Shown here one piece after another: positions 1-8,038 of a DNA stretch of 64,000 nt (the first letter of the stretch is position 1; each line of letters opens with the position of its first letter). Both the position numbers and the translations under genes were made by a program. The stretch lies in assembly GCF_020215705.1 (NCBI RefSeq), contig NZ_JAIWNB010000007.1, forward strand, positions 347,416-411,415. Reading direction: 5' to 3'. Source of the DNA: Nonomuraea aurantiaca (lineage in GTDB: Bacteria > Actinomycetota > Actinomycetes > Streptosporangiales > Streptosporangiaceae). The notes beneath the pieces were generated by a model. It searched no databases. It was not told the origin of the DNA and saw only the letters and a program-made list of their open reading frames with translations.

Positions 1-242
1 GTAGGTTGACGTGGGCGCCGATTGCTTCGCGGGGGCCGGCTCGCCTTCGGGTCGGTCACTCACCCAGATGGGTGACGCGTTGTGACCGTCTTCTCGCTGA
101 TGGTCGGAGTCCACGTAACTCACCGTAGCCCGTGGTTCTTGTCGATTCCTAGTGCTGCCTTGTCCATAGTTTTATGGCCCAGCTCACCGTGTTCTACGCC
201 CGTTTTCCGGGTATCTATTACGTTCTTCTCTAGAGATGCCTA

Positions 243-1661
243 ATGTGCGGTAGCGTGCGAGAACTTCACGAGCTTTCGGCGCTCGAGCAGGCGCAAGCCA
301 TCCGTGACCAGGAGATTTCGCCGGTCGAGCTCACTCGGCACTACCTCGATCGGATCGAGCGAATCGATCCACAGGTGGGTGCGTATGTGACGGTGACCGC
401 CGAGAGAGCCCTCGAACAGGCGCACCGTCTGGCCAAGGAGCTGCCAGACGGACCCCTCGCCGGAGTGCCGATCCCCATAAAGGATCTTAACCTGGTGAAG
501 GACGTGCCCATCATGTTCGGGTCGTCGACATACCGGGGTTTCGTCGCCCCGGTGGACGACACGGTGGTCGAGCGCCTGCGTGACGCGGGCACGGTGATGC
601 TGGGGAAGACCGCGACACCGGAGTTCGGCCTGCCCTGCTACACCGAGACCGCCTTCTCGCCGCCCGCCCGCTCGCCATGGGATCCGCGTACCTCCGCGGG
701 CGGGTCGAGCGGCGGCGCCGCCGCGGCCGTGGCCGCCGGGCTGGCGCCGGCCGCGCAGGGCAGCGACGGGGCCGGTTCGATCCGCATCCCGGCCTCGGTG
801 TGCGGGCTGTTCGGCATCAAACCCACGCGCGGCCGGATCAGCTTCGCGCCGATCATCCCGGACCTCGCGGGCCTGTCGACGAACGGTCCCCTCGCCCGAA
901 CCGTCGCCGACGCCGCCGCGCTGCTCGACGTGATGGCCCACAACAGCCCCGGCGACCTCTACCTCGCACCGCCGCACCAAGGCACGTTCCTGGAGTGCGT
1001 CGGGCGTGAGCCGGGCCGGCTGCGCATCGCCCGCTACGCCCGGCCGGTCGTGCCCGGCGCCGACGTCCATCCGGACGTGCTCGCCGCGTACGAGGCCGCC
1101 GCCGTGACGCTGGCGGCGCTCGGCCACGAGGTCGTCGAGATCGAGCCGCCGTTCGGGCCGGAGACCGTGCCGGAGTTCACCGTCATGTGGTACGCCTTCG
1201 CCTGCATGCACCCCGTGGCCGAGGACCAGGTCGAGCTGCTCCGGCCGCTCACCAGGCGGCTGCGCGAGCACGGCTTCGCCACCCCCGCCCCCGCGTTCCT
1301 GAAGGCCCAGGCCGCTCTGCAACTGGCCACCAGGGCGGCGCTCGCGGTGACCGACGCCTATGACGCGGTGCTCACGCCGACCGTCACCCAGCCGCCGCGG
1401 CCGGTGGGCTGGTTCGAGGACGTGGACGACGTCGAGGAGACGTTCGAGCGGATGAAGAGGTTCGCCGCCTTCCCCGCGGTCTACAACGTGACCGGCCAGC
1501 CCGCCGTGAACCTGCCCCTGCACTGGACCCCCGACGGGCTGCCGATCGGCGTCATGCTGGCGGGCCGCCTGGGCGCCGAAGGCACGCTGATCTCACTGTC
1601 GGCCCAGGTCGAGTCGGCCCGGGGCGGTTTCTGGGGGGACCGGCGACCGGCGATCTGGTAG
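243..1661 (+). CDS. Amidase (amidase signature family)
   Basis: A 472-residue amidase-signature enzyme, expected to hydrolyse a carboxamide or related amide in the cytoplasm; the substrate cannot be read from sequence. The Ser-cisSer-Lys triad is complete: Lys80 (IPIKD), Ser155 in the GGSSGG loop and Ser179 in GSIRIPAS. Length is normal for stand-alone amidases and GatA paralogues. No gatB or gatC lies nearby, so it is unlikely to be the tRNA amidotransferase subunit. The ATG at 243 is the first in-frame start after a noncoding leader of about 240 bases in which I see no gene. No signal peptide is visible. The next gene downstream is a transposase relic, so it appears to stand alone. Confidence 0.9.
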   Translation: MCGSVRELHELSALEQAQAIRDQEISPVELTRHYLDRIERIDPQVGAYVTVTAERALEQAHRLAKELPDGPLAGVPIPIKDLNLVKDVPIMFGSSTYRGFVAPVDDTVVERLRDAGTVMLGKTATPEFGLPCYTETAFSPPARSPWDPRTSAGGSSGGAAAAVAAGLAPAAQGSDGAGSIRIPASVCGLFGIKPTRGRISFAPIIPDLAGLSTNGPLARTVADAAALLDVMAHNSPGDLYLAPPHQGTFLECVGREPGRLRIARYARPVVPGADVHPDVLAAYEAAAVTLAALGHEVVEIEPPFGPETVPEFTVMWYAFACMHPVAEDQVELLRPLTRRLREHGFATPAPAFLKAQAALQLATRAALAVTDAYDAVLTPTVTQPPRPVGWFEDVDDVEETFERMKRFAAFPAVYNVTGQPAVNLPLHWTPDGLPIGVMLAGRLGAEGTLISLSAQVESARGGFWGDRRPAIW

Positions 1662-1780
1662 CCGTGTCGTGCCGCTGGCGTGATGGTCGGGGGCCGAGCC
1701 CGCAGAAGAAGCGGCCCATGGCGGGCTTGCGCCGCCACCCGGTCAGGCCCTCCTGTGCCCACGCCGTCACCCGCTCCCGC

Positions 1781-1846
1781 GCTACCACCAGGGTCTGCGC
1801 CTGCATCTGCAGATGCGTCCGCGCCCGCATCTGCACCTGTGGTAGC
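1781..1846. repeat. Nested inverted repeat beside the TnpB relic
   Basis: The segment is bounded by GCTACCAC and its complement GTGGTAGC. It contains a perfect 14-base palindrome (GCATCTGCAGATGC, 1803-1816) and several diverged GCATCTGC-type units. It lies downstream of the 3' end of the tnpB relic, where IS200/IS605 and IS607 elements carry their structured right end and guide-RNA region. It may be a decayed transposon end. That role is inference; the symmetry is directly visible. Confidence 0.4.
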
Positions 1847-1898
1847 ACGGCCGCCCTGATCGGGGCCCGGCTCGACGGCTCTCTCGCTTGGCGGTTGG

Positions 1899-2240
1899 CC
1901 TTCCGGCCCACGCGGTTGCGTGGTTTGCGCGCCCCAGCTCGCACACCCGGTCTGGGTTGTGCGTGCTCCGCCCTCCCGGCGGCGAGGATGTTCTTGGCGG
2001 CGTTCACGTCGGCGTGCTCGGTGTGTCCGCAGGAGGTGCACCGGAAGGCCGCTTGACTCTCGCGGGACTTGCGATCCACCACCGTGCATACGTTGCACGT
2101 CTGACTCGTGTACGCCGGATTGGCAGTGATCACGTTGGTGCCCGTGTAGCGGGCCTTGCTCCGGGGTGGCCAGTTCGATCCGATGCCAGCTTTTGTCCAG
2201 GATGGACCGGTTCAAGCCGGACTTGCCCGCGCCCCTGTTA
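1899..2240 (-). pseudogene. TnpB (IS200/IS605 or IS607 type) C-terminal relic
   Basis: Only the C-terminal part of a TnpB RNA-guided nuclease remains, split between two reading frames. One frame (about 2230-2160) reads GLNRSILDKSWHRIE, the helix before the RuvC III region. After a frameshift a second frame continues with the zinc ribbon TSQTCNVC...CTSCGHTEHADVNAAKNIL (2133 to about 1970), which contains the last RuvC aspartate in HADVN. The N-terminal two thirds and the first RuvC acidic residues are not visible upstream. Beyond AAKNILAAG the frame stays open through low-complexity Arg/Ala sequence that is not conserved. It is a dead insertion-sequence fragment and no tnpA lies beside it. Confidence 0.8.
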
Positions 2241-2525
2241 GGCAGGAACGCGCCCCGCCGTTCGGGGTCGGGCCGGGGTGCGACGCGGGCGGGCGGTCCG
2301 GGCGAAGTCCCCAAGTACCGCAGGCGGGTCTCGCCCAGCCACGCGAAGTCCTGCTTGGCTTCGGCTTGACCACGCCCCGGTTGGCTTACCCCCATGGCCA
2401 AAGCCAGGGATCCGCGCCGTAGATCATCGATCGCATCCACAGTTGAGTTGACCTTGTCTGGGGGATCTTGAGTCAGACTCTCTCACGACCGGGTCTGGCC
2501 GGACAGCCGAACCGGGATTACGTTC

Positions 2526-2822
2526 GTGGGTGTGGACAGCGCGCTGGAGATTCTGGCTTTTCTCTTGGGGGTTTCGCTCGGTCTGTTCGTGCTGATCAGC
2601 CTGGCGGTTCTGGTGCCGGGGCGGGGTTCTGCACGGAGGATGGAGACGGGCCCGGTGTGGCTGGGCGGTCCGTCCGGGAGCGAGCACGGCGTGAGCACGT
2701 CGGGGCTGGTTCTGGCCGACCGGGTCGCTCATTGGGCGCCGGCGCCCGAGACCGACTGGGTCGCGATGGCGGAGACGGCCGAGCCCGGCAGGCGCGTCGG
2801 CGGCGCTTCGGCGGGATGGTGA
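2526..2822 (+). CDS. Small membrane protein, CtaJ-like
   Basis: A 98-residue protein with one N-terminal membrane helix (about residues 7-29) and a short soluble tail ending in GGASAGW. The layout and the Gly-rich C-terminal end resemble the actinobacterial aa3 oxidase-associated protein CtaJ. That assignment comes from memory of the family and is not proven. The start is GTG at 2526. The stop overlaps the ATG of the next gene (ATGGTGA), so the two are probably translated together. Confidence 0.65.
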   Translation: MGVDSALEILAFLLGVSLGLFVLISLAVLVPGRGSARRMETGPVWLGGPSGSEHGVSTSGLVLADRVAHWAPAPETDWVAMAETAEPGRRVGGASAGW

Positions 2823-3190
2823 TGGCGATGCGCGGACTGACCTCGACCCAGGCCGACGACATCAGGCAGGCGCTCACCGTCGCCGAGCGGCGCAGCGGCC
2901 TGCGCTTCGGCGCCTTCCTCGGCCCGCCGGTCGGCACCCGGCGGCACTTCGCCGAGCGGCTGCACGCCGCGCTCGGCGAGGAGGCCGACGACGCGGTGGT
3001 GATCTTCGTGGACGTCGCCGGACGGGCGCTGGAGATCGTGACCGGCGAGAACGCCCGGCGGCGGCTGCCCGACACCGCGTGCCGGCTGACCGCCATGTCG
3101 ATGGCCACGGCGTTCAGCGCCGGCGACCTGGTGGGCGGGCTGCTGTACGGCATCGGCATGCTGGGCGAGCAGGCCACCGCCAGGCGATAG
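2816..3190 (+). CDS. DUF5130 family protein
   Basis: A 124-residue protein matching actinobacterial DUF5130, a domain related to TPM domains. It has an N-terminal helical region followed by GAFLGPP, the segment DDAVVIFVDVAGRALEIVTG, and a Leu/Gly-rich end. The start at 2816 (or 2822 or 2828, all in frame) overlaps the stop of the CtaJ-like gene by a few bases, which argues for translational coupling. Function is unknown. The usual pairing with CtaJ suggests a link to the respiratory oxidase, which is inference. A perfect hairpin follows the stop. Confidence 0.75.
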   Translation: MVMAMRGLTSTQADDIRQALTVAERRSGLRFGAFLGPPVGTRRHFAERLHAALGEEADDAVVIFVDVAGRALEIVTGENARRRLPDTACRLTAMSMATAFSAGDLVGGLLYGIGMLGEQATARR

Positions 3191-3193
3191 AAC

Positions 3194-3228
3194 GGGCGTC
3201 GCCTGCGCCCCCGCGGTAGGCGACGCCC
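3194..3228 (+). terminator. Hairpin terminator after the DUF5130 gene
   Basis: A perfect 11-bp stem (GGGCGTCGCCT paired with AGGCGACGCCC) and a 13-base loop begin four bases after the stop codon. There is no U-tract, as is usual for actinobacterial hairpins. A second, weaker hairpin (CCCGCCT with AGGCGGG) lies at 3231-3253. Confidence 0.7.
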
Positions 3229-3295
3229 ACCCCGCCTTTGTAAGCGAGGCGGGCGGCGGGGTCAGCCTGGAGGCTTCCAGGGGGTCAGCATGGGG

Positions 3296-3411
3296 GCAGG
3301 CCCAAACCGTCATCGGGGTAGGCCAAAAGCGTTGGAGCAGGCCCAAAGCGTCATCGGGGCAGGCCAAAAGCGTTGGGGCAGGCCCAGGGGTCAGCGTTGG
3401 AGCAGGCCGGC
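3296..3411. repeat. 41-bp tandem repeat
   Basis: Two full units of exactly 41 bp (3296-3336 and 3337-3377) and a partial third unit starting at 3378 share the core GCAGGCCCAAA. Each full unit contains CGTCATCGGGG and AGGCCAAAAGCGTTGG. The array runs into the last bases of the minus-strand gene ending at 3391, so the C-terminal residues of that protein (SEHVAGLLQR) sit at the repeat edge. It is a simple tandem array without spacers, so it is not CRISPR. Confidence 0.8.
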
Positions 3412-4338
3412 GACGTGCTCGCTGACGCCCGCCAGCAGCGTGGCGGGCACGATGGGCGAGCGGCCGATGGCCGAGAACAGCGCGGGCAGGCCGGGCAGCG
3501 GGAACCCGTCATCCTTGAGCGCGGCCGAGCCGACCTCGTTCTTGTCGAGCGCCGCCCGGCTGCGCTGCCAGGCGTCGAGCACCTCTTCCGGCGAGGGCAC
3601 ACCGAAGCCGTGGCCGACGGGCGCCGCGTGCCGCAGGCGTACGAGCGGCGTCTCCGCGAACGCCAGCGCGGTGCGGGCCCGCACGTGCAGGTCGGCGCGT
3701 TCGTCCGGCTCGATCCAGTGCATCGCCGTGCACGGGTTGCGGCAGCCGGCGACGCAGACGGCCATCGCGCCCGCCACCTGGCTGTGCTGCCGGTCGAAGT
3801 ACGCGCGCCAGCCCTCGGGCGGCTCGCTCGCCACCCGCAGGGTCCGGTTGGTGGCCGACTGCTCGGACTTGGTGTGGTCGCACTCGCGGTCGCCGATCAC
3901 GCCGAACCTGCTGCCCGGCGCGCTCAGCCCCGCGGGCCAGCGCGCGGGGTCGCCGGCATGGCCGAGATGCGGCTCGTAGGCCAGCAGCGGCAGGTATTCG
4001 CTGGCGATGTGGACGGCGGCGATCATCGGGCTCAGCTCCCGGCGTTGCCAGCGGATGGCGATGACCTCCAGCAGCAGCCCGTAGGCGGGCCGCAGCGACT
4101 CCAGCGCGCCGCGTGGCTGTTCGCGCGGGGTCTGCGGCATGTGGCAGGCCCGTGCCTGGCGCCGCAGATCCGCGGGCACGGCCTTCGCCTCGGCCGCGAA
4201 GTCCTCCGCGTCCAGCGAGAGCAGCCTGCTGCCGAACTCGCACACGCCGGCGATCTCCTCGGATGAGGCCAGTGCTCCGAGGTCGGAGAAGGCGTAGCGG
4301 CGGGCCAGCGCTACGAGCAGATCGCGAGTGGTATCCAC
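3391..4338 (-). CDS. Conserved hypothetical protein with a Cys/His cluster
   Basis: A 315-residue soluble protein that I do not recognise. It is rich in Ala and Leu helices. It carries a possible metal site in the middle: CDH near residue 153, then CVAGCRNPC near residues 195-203. No signal peptide or membrane segment is visible. It is transcribed on the same strand as the kinase gene upstream of it (higher coordinates), 59 bases apart, so co-transcription is possible. A tandem repeat array abuts its 3' end. Confidence 0.75.
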   Translation of the reverse strand: MDTTRDLLVALARRYAFSDLGALASSEEIAGVCEFGSRLLSLDAEDFAAEAKAVPADLRRQARACHMPQTPREQPRGALESLRPAYGLLLEVIAIRWQRRELSPMIAAVHIASEYLPLLAYEPHLGHAGDPARWPAGLSAPGSRFGVIGDRECDHTKSEQSATNRTLRVASEPPEGWRAYFDRQHSQVAGAMAVCVAGCRNPCTAMHWIEPDERADLHVRARTALAFAETPLVRLRHAAPVGHGFGVPSPEEVLDAWQRSRAALDKNEVGSAALKDDGFPLPGLPALFSAIGRSPIVPATLLAGVSEHVAGLLQR

Positions 4339-4397
4339 CCGATCACCCTACTCATGACCGGATACTCGCCCGTCCGACAAGACCGCCGAAAGGGCCA

Positions 4398-5663
4398 CTA
4401 GCTGGGGCAGGGCGCCTTGATGCACTGGATGTCACCCGGTGGCTCGCTGACCGTGGGCTCGACCGTGGGCGCGGTCGGCTCCGGTGTGGTGGGCGGATCC
4501 GTGGGCTCGGGCTCGTGAGTGGTCGGCGTGGCCGTCGGCGTGGCCTTGGTCGGGCGGACGGTGGGCGTCGCGGTGGGGGTCGGCTTGTGCGAGCCGCTCG
4601 GCCGCGCGACGGGGGCGGACTTCGACGGGGGCGCCAAGGGCTTCCTGCTCGGGGTGACGGCGCTCGTGGGCGTGCCCGAGTCGTGCGTGACGGGCGGCAG
4701 GACGCTGCCGCTCTGCTCGGCCGCCTGGTCGCCGCGTATCCACACCGACCCGGCGACCGCCAGCGTCACCAGGATCGCCACGGCCATGGCCACGACGGCG
4801 CTCAGCGCGCGGCGGCCACGCGGCATGGGCGGTGAGCCCGGCGCGTCGAAGGCCTTCCTGGCCGCCTCGCTCATCAGCGCGGCCGTCGGCCAGCGCCGGT
4901 CGGGTGTCTTGGCCAGCGCCCTGGTCACGACCTGGCACGGTCCGGGCGGCACCTCGGCGGGCAAGGCCGGGACGGGCGTGTGCAGGTGCTTGTAGATGAT
5001 CTGGACGGGGGTGTCGCCCTCGAACGGCGGCCGCCCGGTCAGGCACTCGTAGGCGACCACGCCGAGTGCGTAGACGTCGACGGCCGGGGTGATGTCGCTG
5101 GCCGTGGCCATCTCGGGGGCGCAGTAGCCGGCCGAGCAGAGCATGGCGCCGGTGGCCGTGAGCTGGACCGCGGAGACCGAGTGGGCGATGCCGAAGTCGG
5201 TGAGCGCCACGCTGCCGTCGGGACGGACCATCAGGTTGGCCGGTTTGACGTCGCGGTGCACGATGCCCTGCGCGTGGGCGGCGGCCAGCGCGTCGCCGAC
5301 CTCGGCGACCAGCCGCATGGTGGCCGCCGGGTCGAGCGCCTCGCGGCGCAGGACGCGGTCGAGCGACTCGCCCTCGACGAACTCCATCACCAGGAAGCTC
5401 ACCTGGCGCCCGTCGACTTCGGAGGTGCCGTAGTCGTAGACGTCGACCACGCCGGGATGCCGCAGCGTGGCCATCGCCCTGGCCTCGTTCTGGAACCGCT
5501 GGGCGAACTTCGGGTCCTCGGTCAGGGCGGGGATCAGCACCTTGACCGCCACGGTCCGGCCGAGAACGGTGTCGGTGGCCCGCCAGACCTCGCCCATGCC
5601 GCCGCCGCCCACGCGGCTGATCAGCGTGTAGCGATCGTTGAGGCTGGTCCCGGATCCGAGCAC
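4398..5663 (-). CDS. Membrane Ser/Thr protein kinase, PknB-like
   Basis: A 421-residue Hanks-type kinase. The Gly-rich loop is GGGGMGEVW (19-27). Lys41 sits in VAVKV, the helix-C Glu is residue 60, the catalytic loop is HRDVKPAN (136-143), and DFG is 156-158. A single membrane helix (about 286-309) is followed by an outer Pro/Thr-rich stretch of repeated PTATPT-like motifs and a C-terminal CIKAPCPS with two cysteines. There are no PASTA repeats, so this is not the wall-sensing PknB itself. The GTG at 5663 places the kinase fold immediately after the start. An ATG at 5798 is in frame but would add a basic, low-complexity leader with a poorly spaced ribosome site, so the start is uncertain. Confidence 0.85.
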   Translation of the reverse strand: MLGSGTSLNDRYTLISRVGGGGMGEVWRATDTVLGRTVAVKVLIPALTEDPKFAQRFQNEARAMATLRHPGVVDVYDYGTSEVDGRQVSFLVMEFVEGESLDRVLRREALDPAATMRLVAEVGDALAAAHAQGIVHRDVKPANLMVRPDGSVALTDFGIAHSVSAVQLTATGAMLCSAGYCAPEMATASDITPAVDVYALGVVAYECLTGRPPFEGDTPVQIIYKHLHTPVPALPAEVPPGPCQVVTRALAKTPDRRWPTAALMSEAARKAFDAPGSPPMPRGRRALSAVVAMAVAILVTLAVAGSVWIRGDQAAEQSGSVLPPVTHDSGTPTSAVTPSRKPLAPPSKSAPVARPSGSHKPTPTATPTVRPTKATPTATPTTHEPEPTDPPTTPEPTAPTVEPTVSEPPGDIQCIKAPCPS

Positions 5664-5818
5664 GTCTTCGAGGCTAACACCGCGACCTCGATGGACGCGC
5701 CGGATCCGGCGCTCAGAACGCCTCTGTGGTAGTGCCTCCCGTTCCCGAGGCGGGGCTGGTGAAGGTGCTGTTGGCACCGGGCTCGCGCTCGACGGCATCT
5801 TCCACAATCCGACCCCGA

Positions 5819-8038
5819 TCAGGTCGCGAACACAGGTGAGAGATGGGGCCAGTGCGCCGCCGCGCAGAGGACCGGCGGGCGGTCGAGCGGCGCGGGCAGC
5901 GTGACCACGCGCCCGCCGCGATGGGCGCGACCGGTCCAGACGTCGACCCAGTCGCCTTCGGGCAGGTAGACCGCCTGCTCCGCGATCTCGGCCGCCGTCA
6001 CCGGGGCCACCAACAGGGCGTCGCCCAGCTTGTACTGCAGCGGATGCTCCCAGACGCGCGGGTCGTCCGGGTGGTCGAAGAACAGCCCGCGCATCAGCGG
6101 CGCCCCGCCGCCGACCGCCTGGCGGGCCTGCCCCGCCAGATACGGCACCAGCCGCTCGCGCACCTTGGCCAGCCGCCTGAAGACGGGCAGCACCCGGTCG
6201 TCGCCGGTCTGCTCGGTCACGTTCCACGGCGTGCGGTCCCTGAGGGGCAGGCGGTGGTGGTTGAACTCCGAGTGGTACTGCATGATCGGCATGAACGCCG
6301 CCGCCCCGGCCGCCCGCAGATAGAGCTCGGCATCGGGCAGGTCGCCGGAGAACCCGGCCAGGTCCCAGCCCCAATAGACGATCCCGCAGGCCGAGGCGGT
6401 GATCCCGGCCCTGATAGAGGACCGGAACGCCGCCCAGGTCGAGTCCTCGTCCCCGGCCCAGAACGCGCCGTGCGGCTGGGACCCGGTGAACCCGGCCCTG
6501 CTGAACGTCACCGGCGCCTTGCCATAGCGCTCCAGCAGCTCGCCGAAGGCGCGCGCGTAATGCACGGGGAACAGGCCGTTGCCGTCGTCGCCCCTGCGCC
6601 CGTCGGCGTAGCGCAGGTCGTGGCCCCACGCGTGCTCGCCGCCGTCGGTCTTGAACCCGTCCACGCCCACCTCGTCCACCAGGTAGGCGCGCTTGGCCGT
6701 CCACCAGTCGCGGACCTCGGGCGAGGACAGGTCGGGCATGAGCGCCAGCGGGAACCACCAGCCCCGGTTCCGGTACGGCCGGCCGTCGGCCTCCCTGACG
6801 CCGTAGCCGTTCTCGACCAGCTGCCGGGCGTCCACCGCGGCCTGGTGCCGAGGGTGCGGGCGCGTCTTCTGCAGCGGGATCTGCCAGAGCAGCACCTTGA
6901 CGTCCCGCTGGTGCAGCTCGTCCACCATGCCCTTGGGGTCCGGCCACGGCCCGTCCGGCGGGAAGGCGTAATCCGCCAGCCGGTGCGGCTCCTCCGACGG
7001 CTCGTACTCGGCCCCCCGGAACGCCGTGAACGTCGTCTCGTCGCTCCACGCCTCGATGACCAGCGCGCCGACGGGGATGTCGTGCTCGCGATGCCGGTCC
7101 ATCTCGGCCATCACGCGTTCCTGCGTGTTCCACTCGTTGCCGCTGGCCCACAGCCGGAACACCCACGAGGGCAGCTCCGTCGGCCGCCCCACCTCGTCGA
7201 GGAAGTCCCGCAGCACGTCGGCCGGGGTCGCGCCGTCATAGAGCCGGACCGAGGGCTCGCCGTCCGGCCCCACCTCCGCCTCCACGACCAGCCGGTCCGG
7301 CGTGGACGCGCCGACGTCGTACCAGGTCCGCCTGGACGTCTCGACGTGGAACCCCCAGCTCGCCGCCCCGCCGACCACGAGCGCGAACGGCATCGGCAGG
7401 TACGTTCTGCCGTGCGCCCCCTGCGCCTTGTACTGCTCGAACACCACCGCGTCCAGCCGCCGCCCGCGCTGGTCCACCGCGTCGAACCGCTCCCCGAACC
7501 CCACCACGTGCTCACCGTCGGCCAGCGCCAGCTCGAACCGCACCCGCCGTACCCCGTCGCCGCCGGCCAGCCACCGTACGCTCCCCGGCACCACCCGGTC
7601 CGCGCCGCGCACGACGAGCTTCCCGCCCGTCCGGCCCCACGCCGCCGCCGTCACCTCGAACCACCTGCTGGTACGGCTCCCGCCTCCGTCCAGCGCGGCC
7701 CGGAAGCGGTAGGCGTACCGATGCCCGGCGCGCAACACGGGCGAGCGCGCCACCCACGATCCGGCGGCGGCCCGCGCCGCCCTGGCCTGCGCGCCCGCCA
7801 GATGCCCGCCGTCAACGGTCCCCGCGGCGTCCGGCTCCGGCGTGGTGCCTGACCTGGTCAGCGGCAGTTCTGCCGGCGCCGCGCCGTCGGTGGCCCATTC
7901 GCACACCACCGAGACGACCTTCGCCGAGGCCCGCACCCGTAGCTCCACCGCCTCGCCGTCCATCGGCCAGGCGGGCACCCGCTGGTCCTCGGTCGTGGCG
8001 TACGGGTGCCCGGACCCGTACGGCCGATGCCGGATCAT
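5819..8038 (-). CDS. GH31 alpha-glucosidase/alpha-xylosidase
   Basis: A 739-residue glycoside hydrolase of family GH31. The nucleophile Asp465 lies in DGFKTDGGE, and the acid/base is most likely Asp530 in FWAGDEDSTW. An N-terminal beta domain (to about 285) precedes the TIM barrel. There is no signal peptide, so it works inside the cell on imported oligosaccharides. It is the last gene of the sugar-uptake operon. Its ATG overlaps the stop of the GH15-like gene by four bases (ATGA), which shows translational coupling. The preference between alpha-glucose and alpha-xylose linkages cannot be settled from the sequence; the GH15 neighbour favours alpha-glucosides. Confidence 0.9.
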   Translation of the reverse strand: MIRHRPYGSGHPYATTEDQRVPAWPMDGEAVELRVRASAKVVSVVCEWATDGAAPAELPLTRSGTTPEPDAAGTVDGGHLAGAQARAARAAAGSWVARSPVLRAGHRYAYRFRAALDGGGSRTSRWFEVTAAAWGRTGGKLVVRGADRVVPGSVRWLAGGDGVRRVRFELALADGEHVVGFGERFDAVDQRGRRLDAVVFEQYKAQGAHGRTYLPMPFALVVGGAASWGFHVETSRRTWYDVGASTPDRLVVEAEVGPDGEPSVRLYDGATPADVLRDFLDEVGRPTELPSWVFRLWASGNEWNTQERVMAEMDRHREHDIPVGALVIEAWSDETTFTAFRGAEYEPSEEPHRLADYAFPPDGPWPDPKGMVDELHQRDVKVLLWQIPLQKTRPHPRHQAAVDARQLVENGYGVREADGRPYRNRGWWFPLALMPDLSSPEVRDWWTAKRAYLVDEVGVDGFKTDGGEHAWGHDLRYADGRRGDDGNGLFPVHYARAFGELLERYGKAPVTFSRAGFTGSQPHGAFWAGDEDSTWAAFRSSIRAGITASACGIVYWGWDLAGFSGDLPDAELYLRAAGAAAFMPIMQYHSEFNHHRLPLRDRTPWNVTEQTGDDRVLPVFRRLAKVRERLVPYLAGQARQAVGGGAPLMRGLFFDHPDDPRVWEHPLQYKLGDALLVAPVTAAEIAEQAVYLPEGDWVDVWTGRAHRGGRVVTLPAPLDRPPVLCAAAHWPHLSPVFAT

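Noticed and set aside
243..1661. GatA subunit of the glutamyl-tRNA amidotransferase
   Set aside because: The amidase triad is present, but no gatB or gatC is adjacent and the sequence outside the signature does not suggest GatA specifically.
3296..3411. Possible CRISPR array
   Set aside because: The units are contiguous without unique spacers, and there is no cas gene in the window. It is a tandem repeat.
5843..7852. A long open plus-strand frame of 669 codons across the GH31 gene
   Set aside because: It is antisense to a gene with intact catalytic motifs, and its product is a low-complexity Arg/Pro/Gly/Val protein. High GC content keeps opposite-strand frames open by chance.
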